Below, one piece after another: positions 13,368 to 25,199 of a stretch of DNA of 52,634 nucleotides. The notes below the pieces were generated by a model, which made no database searches, was not told where the DNA came from, and worked only from the letters and a program-made list of their open reading frames with translations. The translations under genes were made by a program, and so were the position numbers. Source of the stretch: Staphylococcus marylandisciuri (GTDB lineage Bacteria > Bacillota > Bacilli > Staphylococcales > Staphylococcaceae). The stretch lies in contig NZ_JAOPKZ010000019.1 of the NCBI RefSeq assembly GCF_025519785.1, forward strand, positions 1-52,634. The letters run 5' to 3'. How positions within the stretch are numbered: position 1 is the first letter of the stretch; every line of letters begins with the position of its first letter.

Positions 13368-13778
13368 TCAATTTTCTTTAACTTTATCTTCTTTAGAACC
13401 CTTATCTTCCGAACCAGACTTATCGTTAGGCAATTTGAATATTACTTCACCATCATTGCTTAAGTAATAATCGTCACGAGCAACTTTTTTAATGTAACTC
13501 TTCTGATTTAAGTTATTCAGTTTCTCTTTTAAAGCGAGCTCTTCATCTTGCTGTTTTTGGTACTTTTGTTCTTTTTGCTGGCGAATATGTGCATCATGAG
13601 TATTCTGGTGTTTCTGTCCGGCAATCATGATGCACAAGACAATAATAACGAGTAGCAACAAGCCTCCTATGAGAGTTATACGACGGCGCACAACGCGTTT
13701 TTTGGCTTGAATTCGTTGTTTCTTCTTATTCTCGTCAGAGGTGTAACGATTGCCTATGCCTTGTACTTTTTTACTCAT
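13368..13778 (-). CDS. divIC: septum formation protein DivIC
   Basis: It is a bitopic divisome protein that partners FtsL and DivIB at the septum. A basic cytoplasmic N-terminus is followed by one membrane helix (about residues 35-53, ITLIGGLLLLVIIVLCIMIAG). Next come a Gln/Lys-rich coiled coil (about 60-95) and the SYIKKVARDDYYLSNDGEVIFKLP segment conserved in DivIC. Length 136. It lies directly downstream of rqcP, the conserved order. Confidence 0.95.
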   Translation of the reverse strand: MSKKVQGIGNRYTSDENKKKQRIQAKKRVVRRRITLIGGLLLLVIIVLCIMIAGQKHQNTHDAHIRQQKEQKYQKQQDEELALKEKLNNLNQKSYIKKVARDDYYLSNDGEVIFKLPNDKSGSEDKGSKEDKVKEN

Positions 13779-13794
13779 GCCTAGCCCCTCTTCC

Positions 13795-14058
13795 TTATGA
13801 TTCGCTCACTTTTTCTTCCTTTATAACCTCATACATACCTTTTGCATTTTCTTTGTTCGCATGCTCATTTAAACCTTTCACTTTAACAGTAACTACTTTT
13901 TGACCGAAGCGCACGATGAGTTCATCTTCCTCTTTAACTTCTGATCCCGGTTTAGCTACATTTCCATTAATCATTATACGACCTTGACTACTCATTTCTT
14001 TAGCTAATGTGCGACGTTTAACTAAACGTGACACTTTCAAATACTTATCTAATCTCAT
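13795..14058 (-). CDS. rqcP: S4-domain RNA-binding protein RqcP
   Basis: An 87-residue protein whose first 60 residues are an S4 fold (MRLDKYLKVSRLVKRRTLA, then the GRIMINGNVAKPGSEV loop). In Bacilli this protein (YabO, Hsp15-like) binds stalled 50S subunits and helps RqcH add alanine tails in ribosome quality control. The start overlaps the mazG stop (ATGA), indicating coupled translation. Confidence 0.95.
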   Translation of the reverse strand: MRLDKYLKVSRLVKRRTLAKEMSSQGRIMINGNVAKPGSEVKEEDELIVRFGQKVVTVKVKGLNEHANKENAKGMYEVIKEEKVSES

Positions 14059-15242
14059 CCATCATTTCCTCCTCTCGTGAGATACTCTTTTAACTCCGCT
14101 TCACTTAATACTTTATTTTTGGTATCATCATACAATTTCAAGAAGTGCTCTGCAAATACTTTTTCAAACTTAACTCTGTCTTTTTTACCTTCTTTACTTT
14201 TAGCAGTTGCCCATATTTCTTTTAAATCTTCTTCATTTTGTGCCTGTGCATCACCGAAGATATGAGGGTGACGACGAATCATCTTATCATTTAGAGAAGC
14301 AATGACTTCATCAATGTCGAAATACCCCTCTTTCTTACCAATACTTGAATGAAGTAGGACTTGCAACATAATATCACCGAGCTCTTCTATTATATGCCAG
14401 TCATCTTCGTTATCAATCGCCTCAAAGAGCTCAAATGATTCTTCAAGTAAATAACGTTTTAAAGTATCGTGCGTCTGTTTCTTATCCCACGGGCACCCTT
14501 TCTCATCATCAACTAGCAAGTCTATAATCTCCGTAGCGTAAGTGAAATCACTATAGTAGGCTTTATCTTCTTCAACCTTAGGGAGGAAGACGCTAGTTAA
14601 ATTAGTAAAGTAACTACTGTGAAAATCAAGCTCGTATAGCGGCACCTCGTAAACATTCGCGCCCTTCGATTGAGCACCCTCTACTATACTAACGCAATGA
14701 TCATCCGGATAGCGTTCCATCAGCGTGAGCTTGAGATCGGAAGCGATGAGATCACTGTAGACTTGAGTGATGACTGTATGATTGCGTATATTAAGTTGTG
14801 CGGCAGTTAAATCTGTTGCATCAAGTAAACTAAACCCATCATTCGGATCAATATTTACAGCTTGGAAGACGTCATCGATAAAGCTCTTACCCCCGAGCAC
14901 TTGAACTTCTAATTGTTCATCTTCTTTCGCTTCCTCTAGTAAAAGTTGGGTTGTAGTTTCAGCAACCCGTGGATGTCCGGGGACTGCATAGACGATAGCT
15001 TTGTCTTCACTTAATTCAATCAATCGCTGCACTATTTCTCGATAAACATGCTCAAATTGATCATGTCTTTCATAGACTTCATCAAACCCTTTGATTTCAA
15101 TCTCAGATTTCAATTCTTGAATAATGGGATGATGTATCGTGCGAGCATATACGAGAGATTGCTTTATCAGGAAGCGATATAGCCCTAAAGGCAGTTCATC
15201 TATACTATAATTACCGAGACCTACGATTGAAATTTTGTGCAT
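14055..15242 (-). CDS. mazG: YabN-type fusion of tetrapyrrole methylase-like and MazG nucleotide pyrophosphohydrolase domains
   Basis: The first 210 or so residues form a SAM-dependent tetrapyrrole methylase-like domain (MHKISIVGLGNYSIDELPLG, AIVYAVPGHPRVAE). A MazG domain follows: GCPWDKKQTHDTLKRYLLEESFE, with its EE-x-x-E metal ligands, EELGDIMLQVLLH and MIRRHPHIFGD. The MazG half is expected to hydrolyse non-canonical or surplus NTPs. The substrate of the methylase-like half is unknown. Length 395. It lies between a flippase gene and rqcP. Confidence 0.94.
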   Translation of the reverse strand: MHKISIVGLGNYSIDELPLGLYRFLIKQSLVYARTIHHPIIQELKSEIEIKGFDEVYERHDQFEHVYREIVQRLIELSEDKAIVYAVPGHPRVAETTTQLLLEEAKEDEQLEVQVLGGKSFIDDVFQAVNIDPNDGFSLLDATDLTAAQLNIRNHTVITQVYSDLIASDLKLTLMERYPDDHCVSIVEGAQSKGANVYEVPLYELDFHSSYFTNLTSVFLPKVEEDKAYYSDFTYATEIIDLLVDDEKGCPWDKKQTHDTLKRYLLEESFELFEAIDNEDDWHIIEELGDIMLQVLLHSSIGKKEGYFDIDEVIASLNDKMIRRHPHIFGDAQAQNEEDLKEIWATAKSKEGKKDRVKFEKVFAEHFLKLYDDTKNKVLSEAELKEYLTRGGNDG

Positions 15243-15245
15243 GAA

Positions 15246-16784
15246 TTAACGTCTTCCTCTCTTCATATTTATAATTTTATCACCTAATGGCAGATGTTTA
15301 ATTTCTTTATAAGATAATATCTTCAACTTCACTACTGTGATAACAACTATTACTATGCCAATAATGGCACTAATCAGCAGAGTCACTAAACCGCTGATCC
15401 GCCCGTGAATAGGCAGTAAGAACATAAGGCATTGCACAACTACCGTCATAATAAGCATAGCAACCCCTAACTTTAGAGTAAACCGACGCATAGAATTCAA
15501 ATTGTATAGCTGGCGCACTTTGAAGTGTAAGATACAAGCGAACAATAATAGTGAAGCGACAGTACTCACACTAGTTCCGAGTATGTGCATGAATGGAATG
15601 AGAGTGATATTAAGCACAACTTTACATGCCAAACCTGTAGCTAAACCACTAACAATACGTCGTTCACAGTGCATAACTTGTAAGAGTGCAATATACATCA
15701 TGATAAGAGAGACAAAGATCACTGTAAGCATATACACACTCAACGTTAATGCCAAATTGTTATTTTCAAAAAAGACGATGTTTAGCGACGGTAGTAAATT
15801 GATAAGACCTATGCCAGCCGCAGTGCTTATGACGACCGTGACTTTGAGCGAAGCGTTCGTATAACGGCTAATGAGATATTGTTCCTTATTGCGTACAGCC
15901 TTCGCGAGCAGCGGTATAAGCACGAAACTGAACGAGGTAGTTATGATAAGACCTACCTGTATAAAGGACGCGCCCCGATCATAAGTGCCTTTCTGAGTAA
16001 TCGCTTGATTGAAACTCAAACCTGCCACTTTTAAGGTGTGAATCACTGTGAAGCTATCGACTATTTGCCAAAGTAAGACAATCAATTGGCTAATGGCAAA
16101 TATAACGATAGCTAAGAAGAATTGTTTCCAATCGATATCATCGCTCTCTTTATCCCATGTTAATTTAAAAGGGCGATGCGCCGCTAGGAATAGGCTAGCC
16201 CCAAGACCTCCTAACGCTGAACCCCCGATGGATAACGCACCCGCAAGATATATATTCCATCCCTTAAACACGAACATACCGATAGCAACGAATATAATTA
16301 TCACTCGAATGAGCTGCTCTATAACTTGAGAAATTGCAGGTGGTGTCATGTTTTCATGAGCTTGGTAGTAACCGCGTAACACACCTAATACCCCTACGAA
16401 TAAAAAGCTTGTACTCGCCACTCTTATAATAGGTGCGAGGTGCTCATCTCCCATAAGTTTAGCTATCCAAGGTGCTCCGGCTAAACATACCACAAAAATA
16501 CTGAGGCTCATCCATTGAAGGCAAACCAGTATTTTAGTGTACTTCACGGCGGATGCATCAGCATTTAACGTTTGGGTTAACGCGCTAGGAACGGCTGTCG
16601 CAGAGAGTATCGCACCTAAGGCAAGTAAAGGGTACACTTGTTGATATGCATAAAGCCCTGAATCTCCTAATACATTTTGATAAGGCACGCGATATAACGC
16701 ACTTAATATCTTAACGATGATTAAGGCGGCCGTTAAGATCACTACGCCATTAAAAGCTGACTGTGACTCACTCTTCATCCGCAT
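15246..16784 (-). CDS. MOP-superfamily lipid/polysaccharide flippase (YabM/SpoVB-like)
   Basis: A 512-residue polytopic membrane protein with about 14 hydrophobic segments and a short basic tail (MKRGRR). It opens [42 protein letters not shown], the segment typical of the SpoVB/YabM branch of MATE-like exporters. It probably flips a lipid-linked sugar precursor, but which one cannot be read from sequence. The start overlaps the mfd stop by 17 nt, and the gene runs into mazG with 3 nt between. Confidence 0.9.
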   Translation of the reverse strand: MRMKSESQSAFNGVVILTAALIIVKILSALYRVPYQNVLGDSGLYAYQQVYPLLALGAILSATAVPSALTQTLNADASAVKYTKILVCLQWMSLSIFVVCLAGAPWIAKLMGDEHLAPIIRVASTSFLFVGVLGVLRGYYQAHENMTPPAISQVIEQLIRVIIIFVAIGMFVFKGWNIYLAGALSIGGSALGGLGASLFLAAHRPFKLTWDKESDDIDWKQFFLAIVIFAISQLIVLLWQIVDSFTVIHTLKVAGLSFNQAITQKGTYDRGASFIQVGLIITTSFSFVLIPLLAKAVRNKEQYLISRYTNASLKVTVVISTAAGIGLINLLPSLNIVFFENNNLALTLSVYMLTVIFVSLIMMYIALLQVMHCERRIVSGLATGLACKVVLNITLIPFMHILGTSVSTVASLLLFACILHFKVRQLYNLNSMRRFTLKLGVAMLIMTVVVQCLMFLLPIHGRISGLVTLLISAIIGIVIVVITVVKLKILSYKEIKHLPLGDKIINMKRGRR

Positions 16785-19700
16785 GAACCATACTTTCCTC
16801 CACAGATTTCACTAAGAATTTAAGATTGTCGAGCATTGTAGCGCTCTTCGTTAAACTCACTTTTAACTGGCCTTCTTTAACGCCTAACTTCATCGCTCGA
16901 CCCAATGGTTGGGTATCTTTAAACAGTTGCTCACCATTGACTTCACTTGTCCCTTTTTCTGAGAGCAAGATTTCTACCGCTTTACCTTGATCTTTGATGG
17001 AGGTAATCCCAGCCTGCAACGCATATATCTTAATTTCCATAATGTCTAATAGACGTGAGACCTCTTGCGGATATTCATTAAAGCGGTCGATGAGTTCATC
17101 TTTCACATCCATGAGTTGCTCATGTGAATCTAACTGACGTAAGCGCTTGTAAATCTCTATCTTAGCTTGCTCATTTGGTATATATTCTGCCGGAAGATAC
17201 GCATCAACATTTAAGTCTATTTCAACTTCAGGTGCTTCTGCTTTATCTTCCTTAATACCACGTTTTTCATTGACGGCTTCTTCTAGCATCTGTGAGTATA
17301 GATCGAATCCAACTGAGTCAATGAATCCACTTTGCTGTTTGCCTAAAAGATTTCCAGCTCCGCGAATGTTCAAATCGCGCATAGCAATTTTAAACCCTGA
17401 ACCAAGTTCTGTGAATTCTTTGATCGCTTGTAATCGGTCTTCAGCTGTTTCAGTGAGTACTTTATTCATAGGGTGTAAAAAGTAGGCATAACCGATTCTA
17501 CTAGAACGACCTACGCGACCACGTAACTGGTAAAGTTGGCTTAAGCCGAATCGATCTGCATTTTCAATAATGAGCGTGTTGGCATTAGGCACATCCACGC
17601 CTGTTTCAATAATTGTGGTCGTCACTAAAATATCAAACTCATGGTTGATAAATCCTAGCATCGTCTCTTCTAAATCGCGTTCAGTCATTTGACCATGAGC
17701 GACTCCGATATTGGCATCAGGCAGAAGCATTTGTAACTGTTCACGTTTTTCATAAATTGATTGCACTTGGTTGTATAAATAGAATACTTGCCCATCTCTA
17801 GACAATTCTCTTTCTAAAGCTTCTTTGATGAAGTTTGAGTTTTGCTCAACGACATAAGTTTGAACTGGGAAGCGGTTCTCTGGTGGTGTTTCAATTACCG
17901 ACAGATCACGTACTCCTAACATGCTCATATGCAAGGTCCGCGGAATAGGCGTAGCAGTAAGTGTTAAGACATCTACGTTAGTCTTCAATTGTTTAATCTT
18001 CTCTTTGTGACGCACACCAAAACGCTGTTCCTCATCCACTACTAGTAAACCTAGGTCTTTATATTCTATCGATTTGCCGAGGAGCTTATGCGTGCCGACT
18101 ACGATATCCACGTAGCCTGATTTAAGTCCATCTTTTGTTTCTTTAATTTCCTTAGAGGTTCTAAAGCGACTCATAAGTTGAATTTCAACAGGGAAGTCTT
18201 GCATGCGCTCAATGAGTGTCTCGTAATGTTGTTGCGCAAGAATAGTGGTCGGGACGAGAAAGGCCACTTGTTTCCCTTCCATTACTGCTTTAAAAGCTGC
18301 TCTAACTGCTACTTCTGTCTTACCGTAACCTACATCGCCACATAACAGTCGATCCATTGGCTTTGTTTTTTCCATATCACCTTTAATTTCTTCAATGGAT
18401 TTCGCTTGGTCAGGAGTGAGCTCAAAGGGAAAGTCAAGTTCGAAATCGTGTTGTTCAGGTGTATCTTCTCCAAACTGATGCCCCTCTGCCATTTCGCGTT
18501 CTTTATATAATTCGATGAGCTCATCAGCAATGTCCTCAACGCTTTGTTGAACTTTCGCTTTCGTCTTCTTCCATTCTGAACCACCCAGTTTATTTAAGCG
18601 CGGAGACTTATCTTCAGAAGCTACATATTTCTGGACTTGATCCATTTGATCAACAGGCACGAACAGTTGATCCGTCCCTTTGTATTGTAGCTTAATATAA
18701 TCCTTATGGATCCCGTTAACTTCTAGCGTTTCAACACCTAGATATCTTCCTACACCGTGATGGACGTGCACGATGTAGTCGCCTACTTTCAGATCTTGAT
18801 AAGATTTAATCTTTTCAGCATTTGAGATCGTCTTCGTACGTTTCCGTTTCTTTCTCTGTGGTGTCTTAAACAGTTCCCGTTCAGTCACAATTGTCAGTTG
18901 CATATAAGGGAGTTCAAAGCCTTCTGAGAGGCTCCCTTGCGTAATGACAGCTTGCCCGCCTTCTATCTCGTTACCAACCGAATCCACAAAGGTAGGGATA
19001 TGCATTTCATTTAACATTGATTGGAGCCTTTCTTTCTTAGACTCTGTTTCAACAAGTACAATGACGGTGTAGTCATTTTGAACATAGCGTTGGAACTCTG
19101 AACGCATAATATCGTATTGACCGTAAAATTGTTGAACCGGTTTACAAGAAAACTTAATTAAATGCTCTATCTTAGCAGTCATTGACGAAGTAAATAATGT
19201 GAAGTAAGTGATGGGATAACCATCCAACAAGTACTCAAAATTATCATCGTATAAAAACTTCTGGCCGATGAAGCCCTTACCACTCTCAATGAGCCCTGAC
19301 ATGAAGTCATCTGTTTCTAGCGTTAAGGTTTCCTCAGTTTCTTTCACTCGGTTAAACTCATCCACAGTAATGATCGCGTTGTTTTTGACATAGTCCATTA
19401 ACGTAGCCGGGTTATCATACATAAATGAGACGAGACGTCGCAGAACTTGATGATCAAAGAAATCAGACTCAAATAATTCGAAGCTCTCTAGCGTCTCTTT
19501 CAAATCATTCCGAACGGACTTATCGATCTTAGGGCGTGTACGCTCATATGCTGCTTTAGCATTAGCCTTCATATGTTTGAGCACATCGGGTGTAATAATA
19601 TAATCGCTTGCGGTAGTGATATGTACCGTTTCTAAATTCTCATTAGAACGCTGAGTCTCAACATCAAAATCTCGTATTGAATCCACCTCAGTATCAAATA

Positions 19701-20280
19701 ATTCGATACGGACTGGATTTCCAATTAACGGATAAATATCAATGATACCCCCGCGAAGTGAGAATTCTCCGATATGGGACACTACGCTCTCTCTACGGTA
19801 ACCCATATTGACAAGCTTATTGAGGAAGTCATCTACATCAATATCCTCACCAACAGATAATTCAATTTGATGACCTTTCCACAATTCAACGGGTGTAAGC
19901 CATTTTTTCAACCCATTTAAAGGCACGATAAATAACCCTCTTCGCTCTTGAGCAAGTGCTGTTAAAGTACGAACACGCTCACTCATGAACTCAGGGCTTT
20001 GAGTTGAAAACTCTTCAGTCATAATATCTTGCATAGGATATTTGTATAGTTCTGTAGATTCCACAAATTGAAGTAAATCTTGCTCGAGTCTTTCAGCTTG
20101 ATATAAATTGCTGGTAACTACTACCATCTGTTCATGGCTATTGAGAAACTTCAAAGCAATAATAGCCGCTTTTGCCGATGCAGATAAACCCGATACAAGC
20201 ACATTACTCTTACCAAATACATCATCTAATTCTTGATAACGCTTATCTTTCTGTATATAGTTCGTTATTAAAGATTTCAA
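16768..20280 (-). CDS. mfd: transcription-repair coupling factor
   Basis: Mfd removes RNA polymerase stalled at lesions and recruits UvrA. Length 1170. The N-terminal part is UvrB-like ([16 protein letters not shown]). The RNA polymerase-interacting region ([19 protein letters not shown]) follows near residue 495. The SF2 helicase/translocase core has Walker [10 protein letters not shown], the DEEQRFG box, [12 protein letters not shown] and [12 protein letters not shown]. The start is TTG at 20280, overlapping the pth stop, with GGTGAGG as its binding site. Confidence 0.98.
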   Translation of the reverse strand: MKSLITNYIQKDKRYQELDDVFGKSNVLVSGLSASAKAAIIALKFLNSHEQMVVVTSNLYQAERLEQDLLQFVESTELYKYPMQDIMTEEFSTQSPEFMSERVRTLTALAQERRGLFIVPLNGLKKWLTPVELWKGHQIELSVGEDIDVDDFLNKLVNMGYRRESVVSHIGEFSLRGGIIDIYPLIGNPVRIELFDTEVDSIRDFDVETQRSNENLETVHITTASDYIITPDVLKHMKANAKAAYERTRPKIDKSVRNDLKETLESFELFESDFFDHQVLRRLVSFMYDNPATLMDYVKNNAIITVDEFNRVKETEETLTLETDDFMSGLIESGKGFIGQKFLYDDNFEYLLDGYPITYFTLFTSSMTAKIEHLIKFSCKPVQQFYGQYDIMRSEFQRYVQNDYTVIVLVETESKKERLQSMLNEMHIPTFVDSVGNEIEGGQAVITQGSLSEGFELPYMQLTIVTERELFKTPQRKKRKRTKTISNAEKIKSYQDLKVGDYIVHVHHGVGRYLGVETLEVNGIHKDYIKLQYKGTDQLFVPVDQMDQVQKYVASEDKSPRLNKLGGSEWKKTKAKVQQSVEDIADELIELYKEREMAEGHQFGEDTPEQHDFELDFPFELTPDQAKSIEEIKGDMEKTKPMDRLLCGDVGYGKTEVAVRAAFKAVMEGKQVAFLVPTTILAQQHYETLIERMQDFPVEIQLMSRFRTSKEIKETKDGLKSGYVDIVVGTHKLLGKSIEYKDLGLLVVDEEQRFGVRHKEKIKQLKTNVDVLTLTATPIPRTLHMSMLGVRDLSVIETPPENRFPVQTYVVEQNSNFIKEALERELSRDGQVFYLYNQVQSIYEKREQLQMLLPDANIGVAHGQMTERDLEETMLGFINHEFDILVTTTIIETGVDVPNANTLIIENADRFGLSQLYQLRGRVGRSSRIGYAYFLHPMNKVLTETAEDRLQAIKEFTELGSGFKIAMRDLNIRGAGNLLGKQQSGFIDSVGFDLYSQMLEEAVNEKRGIKEDKAEAPEVEIDLNVDAYLPAEYIPNEQAKIEIYKRLRQLDSHEQLMDVKDELIDRFNEYPQEVSRLLDIMEIKIYALQAGITSIKDQGKAVEILLSEKGTSEVNGEQLFKDTQPLGRAMKLGVKEGQLKVSLTKSATMLDNLKFLVKSVEESMVHADEE

Positions 20281-20849
20281 TTGACCTCACCATTATATTT
20301 ATTCATTACATTTTCGAAACGATTAGCTTCTATAAACGATTCAACCGCTTTAGCTGAATGTTCGATTACTTTATCCATCGTTTGCATTTCAGCTTGTGAA
20401 AATTTCTGTAGGACATAATCAGGCACCGACATACCTTGCGTCGGTCTGCCAACGCCAATGCGAATACGCTTAAATTGATCTGTACCAATCATTTTGATGA
20501 TTGATTTCATACCATTATGACCCCCAGCACTTCCTTTTTGACGCAAGCGCACTTGACCTTGAGGTAGATCTAAATCATCGTATAGTACTAAAAGCTCATC
20601 TATTTCAATATTATAATAATTCATCAATGGGGCCACCGCTTCTCCTGATAAATTCATCATCGTTAGCGGTTCGACAAACATGACTTTCTCACCGTTTACA
20701 CGTTCAATAGTGTAAGCAGCTTTGAATTTCTGTTTGTCTAATTTAAGGTGGTTTCGTTCAATAAGGTAATCGATAACTTCGAATCCTATGTTGTGTCTAG
20801 TTAGCTCGAATCGTTTACCTACATTACCGAGACCGACAATACATTTCAT
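20277..20849 (-). CDS. pth: peptidyl-tRNA hydrolase
   Basis: It frees tRNA from prematurely released peptidyl-tRNA. It begins [23 protein letters not shown], with the active-site Asn9 and His19. [24 protein letters not shown] is the second signature. The frame opens further upstream, but ATG at 20849 is right after GGAGGGAACACG and gives the usual 190 residues. In S. aureus it follows rplY directly. Here the dlt operon is between them. Confidence 0.97.
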   Translation of the reverse strand: MKCIVGLGNVGKRFELTRHNIGFEVIDYLIERNHLKLDKQKFKAAYTIERVNGEKVMFVEPLTMMNLSGEAVAPLMNYYNIEIDELLVLYDDLDLPQGQVRLRQKGSAGGHNGMKSIIKMIGTDQFKRIRIGVGRPTQGMSVPDYVLQKFSQAEMQTMDKVIEHSAKAVESFIEANRFENVMNKYNGEVN

Positions 20850-20953
20850 CGTGTTCCCTCCAGGCGTTCGAATTTCAAAGAAGCTTAATTCCTTTAGCAT
20901 TCTTATTTATCATAACATAACTTCTAAATCTAAGTCGTTAATTGCTTATAAGT

Positions 20954-21028
20954 AAAAAGATGAAATTGAAGCAGCGCTGAACCTTCTCCCTCACAGGTCT
21001 AGCACAAACGACCGCTTCAACTTCATCT
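20954..21028 (-). terminator. terminator after dltD
   Basis: The minus strand has AGATGAAGTTGAAGC and GCTTCAATTTCATCT flanking a 45 nt loop, then TTTTTAC. The long stem lies 45 nt past the dltD stop and insulates pth from dlt. Confidence 0.85.
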
Positions 21029-21073
21029 GTTAAAGTGAATGATGATATTTCTACTATAAACGAATTAATGACG

Positions 21074-22252
21074 TCAATCTTGAACTTTGTGTTCTTGATG
21101 ATGCTTTTTAGTTCCGTCAATATGATCTTGGATATGTTGAGAAAGGATGACCCAACCTCTCCAACCAATATGCACAGTATCGCTCATCACATAAGGCGTA
21201 TAGTCTTCAGATCTCATATCATAGATGCTGGCACGTGGGTTTTTCTTTTTAATAATACGATCGATCTTATCATAAACTCTATACCGTTTATCTTTAGGCA
21301 TATGGATGTGATCGTACCATTTCCCATTCACTGGCAAGACTACATATTGTACATCTGCGCCAGAAGCATCTAATAATTCTGTCAGGATCTTCAAGTCTTT
21401 AAATTCAGGCGAATTGAGCTTGAATTCATGATTACGTGAAATGTAACGTTTATGTTTCTTTAACAATTTCCAGTACGGATCTTTGATACCGTATTCATTT
21501 GATTTACTGTGCTGCTTACCGTAACGAATCGCTTTCTTCTCAAGCGGTTCAAGCGCTCTATTTTTTCTTGATTGTTTAGCTACGCGTTTAGACAACGGTG
21601 ACCGCTTCACCGGCTTAAATGCTTTGATTCTTTCTATTTTTTGTAAGCTATCAGCTTGCCAAGGATTAACAAAATGTCCTGACGTGTCACCTTTTACGTA
21701 TCCCTTTAAGAACGCATTATCTTTATTATCTTTGAAGTCTAATAACCGACGAGCTAAACGTTTCTTTACAGTCATAGGAATATCTTCATTCTCAAAGATT
21801 TCATTGATCTGTAACTTAGAAACGCGTCCTTGGTAATTGCTTTCACTCATCCCTGTTTTTGAAAACCATTGCGGCGAGATGAGTACAGTCATCTTCTTCC
21901 CTTTTAAATTGGAGTATTGGGAACCAAGCGCTAGGGTTTGAAGTAAACCTGTAGAACCACCTTTCCCGACGTAAAACATATTTTGATTGTTCTTTTTAAG
22001 TAACATCGCCGGTTGGAAAGGATCATTCTTGTTTAATTCACTGGACCCATAAATAGGATAGAAGTTCTTATTACGCATCATTGCACTCTGAATATCTGTA
22101 CCTTTAAGCACATGATCAGTCAGTGAGACGCTTTCTTTCTCTAGCTTAGATGTAGTCCAATGTTGCTTATACCATTGGGCGGGCGTTAAGAGAAACCCAA
22201 TAAACACTATTGCACTTACAACTAAAGCTATTATTGCAGGGTATTTCTTCAT
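21074..22252 (-). CDS. dltD: D-alanyl transfer protein DltD
   Basis: It completes D-alanylation of teichoic acids outside the membrane. One N-terminal membrane anchor (residues 5-24) is followed by an SGNH-like hydrolase fold. The nucleophile is in YGSSELN (Ser70) and the C-terminal His in [10 protein letters not shown]. Length 392. The start overlaps the dltC stop by 4 nt. A basic, Lys-rich middle section suits contact with anionic polymers. It is the last gene of dltXABCD. Confidence 0.96.
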   Translation of the reverse strand: MKKYPAIIALVVSAIVFIGFLLTPAQWYKQHWTTSKLEKESVSLTDHVLKGTDIQSAMMRNKNFYPIYGSSELNKNDPFQPAMLLKKNNQNMFYVGKGGSTGLLQTLALGSQYSNLKGKKMTVLISPQWFSKTGMSESNYQGRVSKLQINEIFENEDIPMTVKKRLARRLLDFKDNKDNAFLKGYVKGDTSGHFVNPWQADSLQKIERIKAFKPVKRSPLSKRVAKQSRKNRALEPLEKKAIRYGKQHSKSNEYGIKDPYWKLLKKHKRYISRNHEFKLNSPEFKDLKILTELLDASGADVQYVVLPVNGKWYDHIHMPKDKRYRVYDKIDRIIKKKNPRASIYDMRSEDYTPYVMSDTVHIGWRGWVILSQHIQDHIDGTKKHHQEHKVQD

Positions 22253-22485
22253 CTTAAATCATTTAATACATTAACTATTTTATTAGGAGTTGCCCATTCA
22301 TCACGATCAAAGTCCATGACAGATACTTCAATACCCAATTGATTTTGAATCTCTAATAGCAGACCTACCGTTTGCATAGAATCGATGATGCCTTCTTCAA
22401 AGATTTCAATATCTGGTTGCTCTTTCACTATATCGTCTTCTGCTACTTCGGCTAATATATCTAATACTTGTTCTCTAAATTCCAT
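22249..22485 (-). CDS. dltC: D-alanyl carrier protein
   Basis: A 78-residue acyl-carrier-type protein. Phosphopantetheine attaches at Ser36 in [14 protein letters not shown]. It takes activated D-alanine from DltA and hands it to DltB at the membrane. It is acidic throughout, as carrier proteins are, and lies 17 nt after dltB. Confidence 0.97.
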   Translation of the reverse strand: MEFREQVLDILAEVAEDDIVKEQPDIEIFEEGIIDSMQTVGLLLEIQNQLGIEVSVMDFDRDEWATPNKIVNVLNDLR

Positions 22486-22502
22486 ATACGTACTCCTTTA
22501 TG

Positions 22503-23723
22503 TTAATTAAATAATTTTCCTGAAAAGATTAAGAATCCAAATGCTACAAAGTGGAATGTAATCACTATACTCAAGACGTTAAAGACAGGATGTTTCAACT
22601 TGCCAAAGCGTTTCTTACGCCACTTTTCATAATAACTATAAAGAATGAACAAGACTCCGTGATATAACCCATAGATAATGTAAAATGATTCGAGTCCATG
22701 CCAAATTCCCATAATACCAAAGTTGATAAGGAAGCCGAGATTAGAGATGTTCAAAGGCTTCTTCATTATTTTATTTTTAGTCATATAGAACACGAGACGC
22801 ATGTACACGCAATCACGGAACCAGAAAGAAAGACTCATGTGCCAACGATTCCAGAAGTCTTTAATATTCTTTGCTTTAAATGGTTGGTTGAAGTTCATCG
22901 GTGTCTCAATACCGTAGACGTAACTTAAAGCTACAGCAAACAAACTGTAACCAGCAAAGTCAAAGAATAGATAGAAACTGTAGGCATACATATATCCTAA
23001 GTAATCTAAGAATGAATTCAAATGATGCAACTGTAACGGAACAATCGCATAACTATGAATTAAATGCGCGACAATATATTTATATAAGAAGCCGAGCATA
23101 ATATAATGTACTGCTTTTTCAAGCAAGGTGCGATACTTGTGACGATCTAGCCCTTTATCATCGTCTTTAACAAAACGTTTATAGCGGTCAATCGGACCAG
23201 ATGAAATGGTTGGGAAGAAAGTAATAAATTGCACCAATTTAAAAATTGATACTTCTTTAATCGAACCATCGCGTAATTCCATAATGAGCTGAACGCTTTT
23301 AAACATTACATATGAAATACCTAAGAAGCCAAACAATTCGACGATTCGCGAACTATGCATGTGCAATTGACCGTGGCCCAACCAAGAACTTTGTAAGATC
23401 TTAACAGCGGCAAGCGGAAGGATTGAGAGCACGAAAGATGCGACATACAAAGATGTAGCATTTGAATATACTCGCACTTTTTCATATCCCTTAATAACGA
23501 TAACTTGCCAAATAATATAGAGAATAAAGCTAAAGAGTTGATAGCTTAAATATTCATTGCCAAATAAATTGTGTTTGTGATCAGAGAATATGAGTACAAT
23601 CATAACTGCTGTACTTATAAAGTTATAAATCTTAGAGCGTTTGCCGAATAACCCCATAATAATAATAGGAGCTAGTACTATCAACGCTATGAGAAAGAAA
23701 TGAAAGTTACCATACGGTGTCAT
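22503..23723 (-). CDS. dltB: MBOAT-family D-alanyl transferase DltB
   Basis: A 406-residue protein with about 11 membrane segments. It shows the MBOAT signature NRWHMSLSFWFRDCVYMRL and the conserved His in MGIWHGLESFYIIYGLYHG. It passes D-alanine from DltC across the membrane for transfer to teichoic acid. The start overlaps the dltA stop by 4 nt, giving translational coupling. Confidence 0.97.
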   Translation of the reverse strand: MTPYGNFHFFLIALIVLAPIIIMGLFGKRSKIYNFISTAVMIVLIFSDHKHNLFGNEYLSYQLFSFILYIIWQVIVIKGYEKVRVYSNATSLYVASFVLSILPLAAVKILQSSWLGHGQLHMHSSRIVELFGFLGISYVMFKSVQLIMELRDGSIKEVSIFKLVQFITFFPTISSGPIDRYKRFVKDDDKGLDRHKYRTLLEKAVHYIMLGFLYKYIVAHLIHSYAIVPLQLHHLNSFLDYLGYMYAYSFYLFFDFAGYSLFAVALSYVYGIETPMNFNQPFKAKNIKDFWNRWHMSLSFWFRDCVYMRLVFYMTKNKIMKKPLNISNLGFLINFGIMGIWHGLESFYIIYGLYHGVLFILYSYYEKWRKKRFGKLKHPVFNVLSIVITFHFVAFGFLIFSGKLFN

Positions 23724-25177
23724 GAGCCATATACCTCATTTATTTTTTTACGATCTAATTTACCATTATGCGTGAGCGGTAATTGATCTACAAACACAAA
23801 CTTCTTAGGAATCATATACTCTGGCAGAATATGTTTAAGTTCAGCTTTCATATCATGTGTCGTCTGAGCTTCATCTTCAATTTGATGGGTAGTCATGGTT
23901 ACGCCAAGTAGATGCGCCACTTTCCCTCTTCTGTAGACTGGCACTACTATAGCTTCTCGAACGTGATCTAATTGCTTTAACTTAGCTTCGATTTCCTCAA
24001 GTTCCATCCGATAACCATTGTACTTAATCTGATTATCTACGCGTCCTTGAATGTACCACTGTCCCTCACGGTATTGTGCACTATCACCAGAATAATAAGC
24101 ACGTTGACCCTCGTTATCAAAGAAGACCTTCTCAGTTCGCTCTGGATCTTTGAGATAACCAGCACTTACACTATTACCAGTTATTACTAATTCATTGTCG
24201 TCTGTTAGGCTCAAAGAAGTGCCTTTACGAGGAGCACCTACAGGGATTACCTTTTCTTTACTTAAAAGCGCTTCAGTAACTTGGATACTAGTCACTGCTA
24301 CAGTTGCTTCTGTTGGTCCATACGTATTGTATACTTTGGCATTAGGAAATTTCTTCAATAACATAGATGCCGTCTTATGTCCTAGAATCTCTCCGCAGAA
24401 TAAGAACGTTCCCATAGAAGGTTGGGAACCTGCGTCGAATTCAGGTAGCATCAAGCACAGTTCCATAAATGAAGGTGTAGAAACCCATACATGAATAGGT
24501 TCTCGAGCAAATAATTCATGGAGTAACATAGGCTTGTTTATCATTTTTTTATCTACTAGTTGCAATGTCCCTCCTGAGAGGATGCTAGGATAAATAGCCA
24601 TCACTGAAAGGTCAAAAGAGAGTGGCGCTTGATTCAACCAGTGCTGTCCTAGTTGGTTATCATTTAACTCTACCACCCAATTTGCAAACTCCACTAAGCT
24701 ATCGTAATAGATTTGCACTCCTTTAGGTTCTCCAGTTGAACCAGAAGTAAATATCGTGTAAGCGATGGAATCATCTTGAATCTGAGGCTCTTGCTCTTTA
24801 TATGTATTTGTTGCTTTCAAATCTTCAATGTTTAGTATCGTTACGCCTTCAACAGCTAGTTCTTCACTTGAAGTATTAAATATGACATCAGGGTCTACCT
24901 TTTTAATAATAGTTTGAACGCGCTGTTCAGGAATAGAAGTGTCGATCGGCACATAACCGCATCCTGCTTTCAAAGCTCCAAACATTCCAGCAATCATGTA
25001 AGGAGACATGTGACCGTATAGGATGATCGGTTTAGTAGTATGTCTTATCATGTGAGCTAAAAGACTTGAAGATGTTTCCAACTCTCCATAAGTCATCGTT
25101 TCGTCTTCATGTTGCACAGCATGCGTTTCACCTCGAGATTCACTATGCTGCTTTAGCATTTGTAAAATATCTTTCAT
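23720..25177 (-). CDS. dltA: D-alanine--DltC ligase
   Basis: An adenylate-forming enzyme that activates D-alanine with ATP and loads it on DltC. Family motifs: YTIFTSGSTGEPKGV near residue 145, YNTYGPTEATV near 295, YYSGDSAQY near 380 and the catalytic Lys in NGKLDRKKI at the C-terminus. The frame is open upstream for 23 more codons, but that stretch overlaps dltX. ATG at 25177 (MKDILQMLKQ, 485 residues) is preceded by AAGGAGAATATGTC. First large gene of the operon. Confidence 0.97.
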   Translation of the reverse strand: MKDILQMLKQHSESRGETHAVQHEDETMTYGELETSSSLLAHMIRHTTKPIILYGHMSPYMIAGMFGALKAGCGYVPIDTSIPEQRVQTIIKKVDPDVIFNTSSEELAVEGVTILNIEDLKATNTYKEQEPQIQDDSIAYTIFTSGSTGEPKGVQIYYDSLVEFANWVVELNDNQLGQHWLNQAPLSFDLSVMAIYPSILSGGTLQLVDKKMINKPMLLHELFAREPIHVWVSTPSFMELCLMLPEFDAGSQPSMGTFLFCGEILGHKTASMLLKKFPNAKVYNTYGPTEATVAVTSIQVTEALLSKEKVIPVGAPRKGTSLSLTDDNELVITGNSVSAGYLKDPERTEKVFFDNEGQRAYYSGDSAQYREGQWYIQGRVDNQIKYNGYRMELEEIEAKLKQLDHVREAIVVPVYRRGKVAHLLGVTMTTHQIEDEAQTTHDMKAELKHILPEYMIPKKFVFVDQLPLTHNGKLDRKKINEVYGS

Positions 25178-25199
25178 GACATATTCTCCTTGAGGTTTA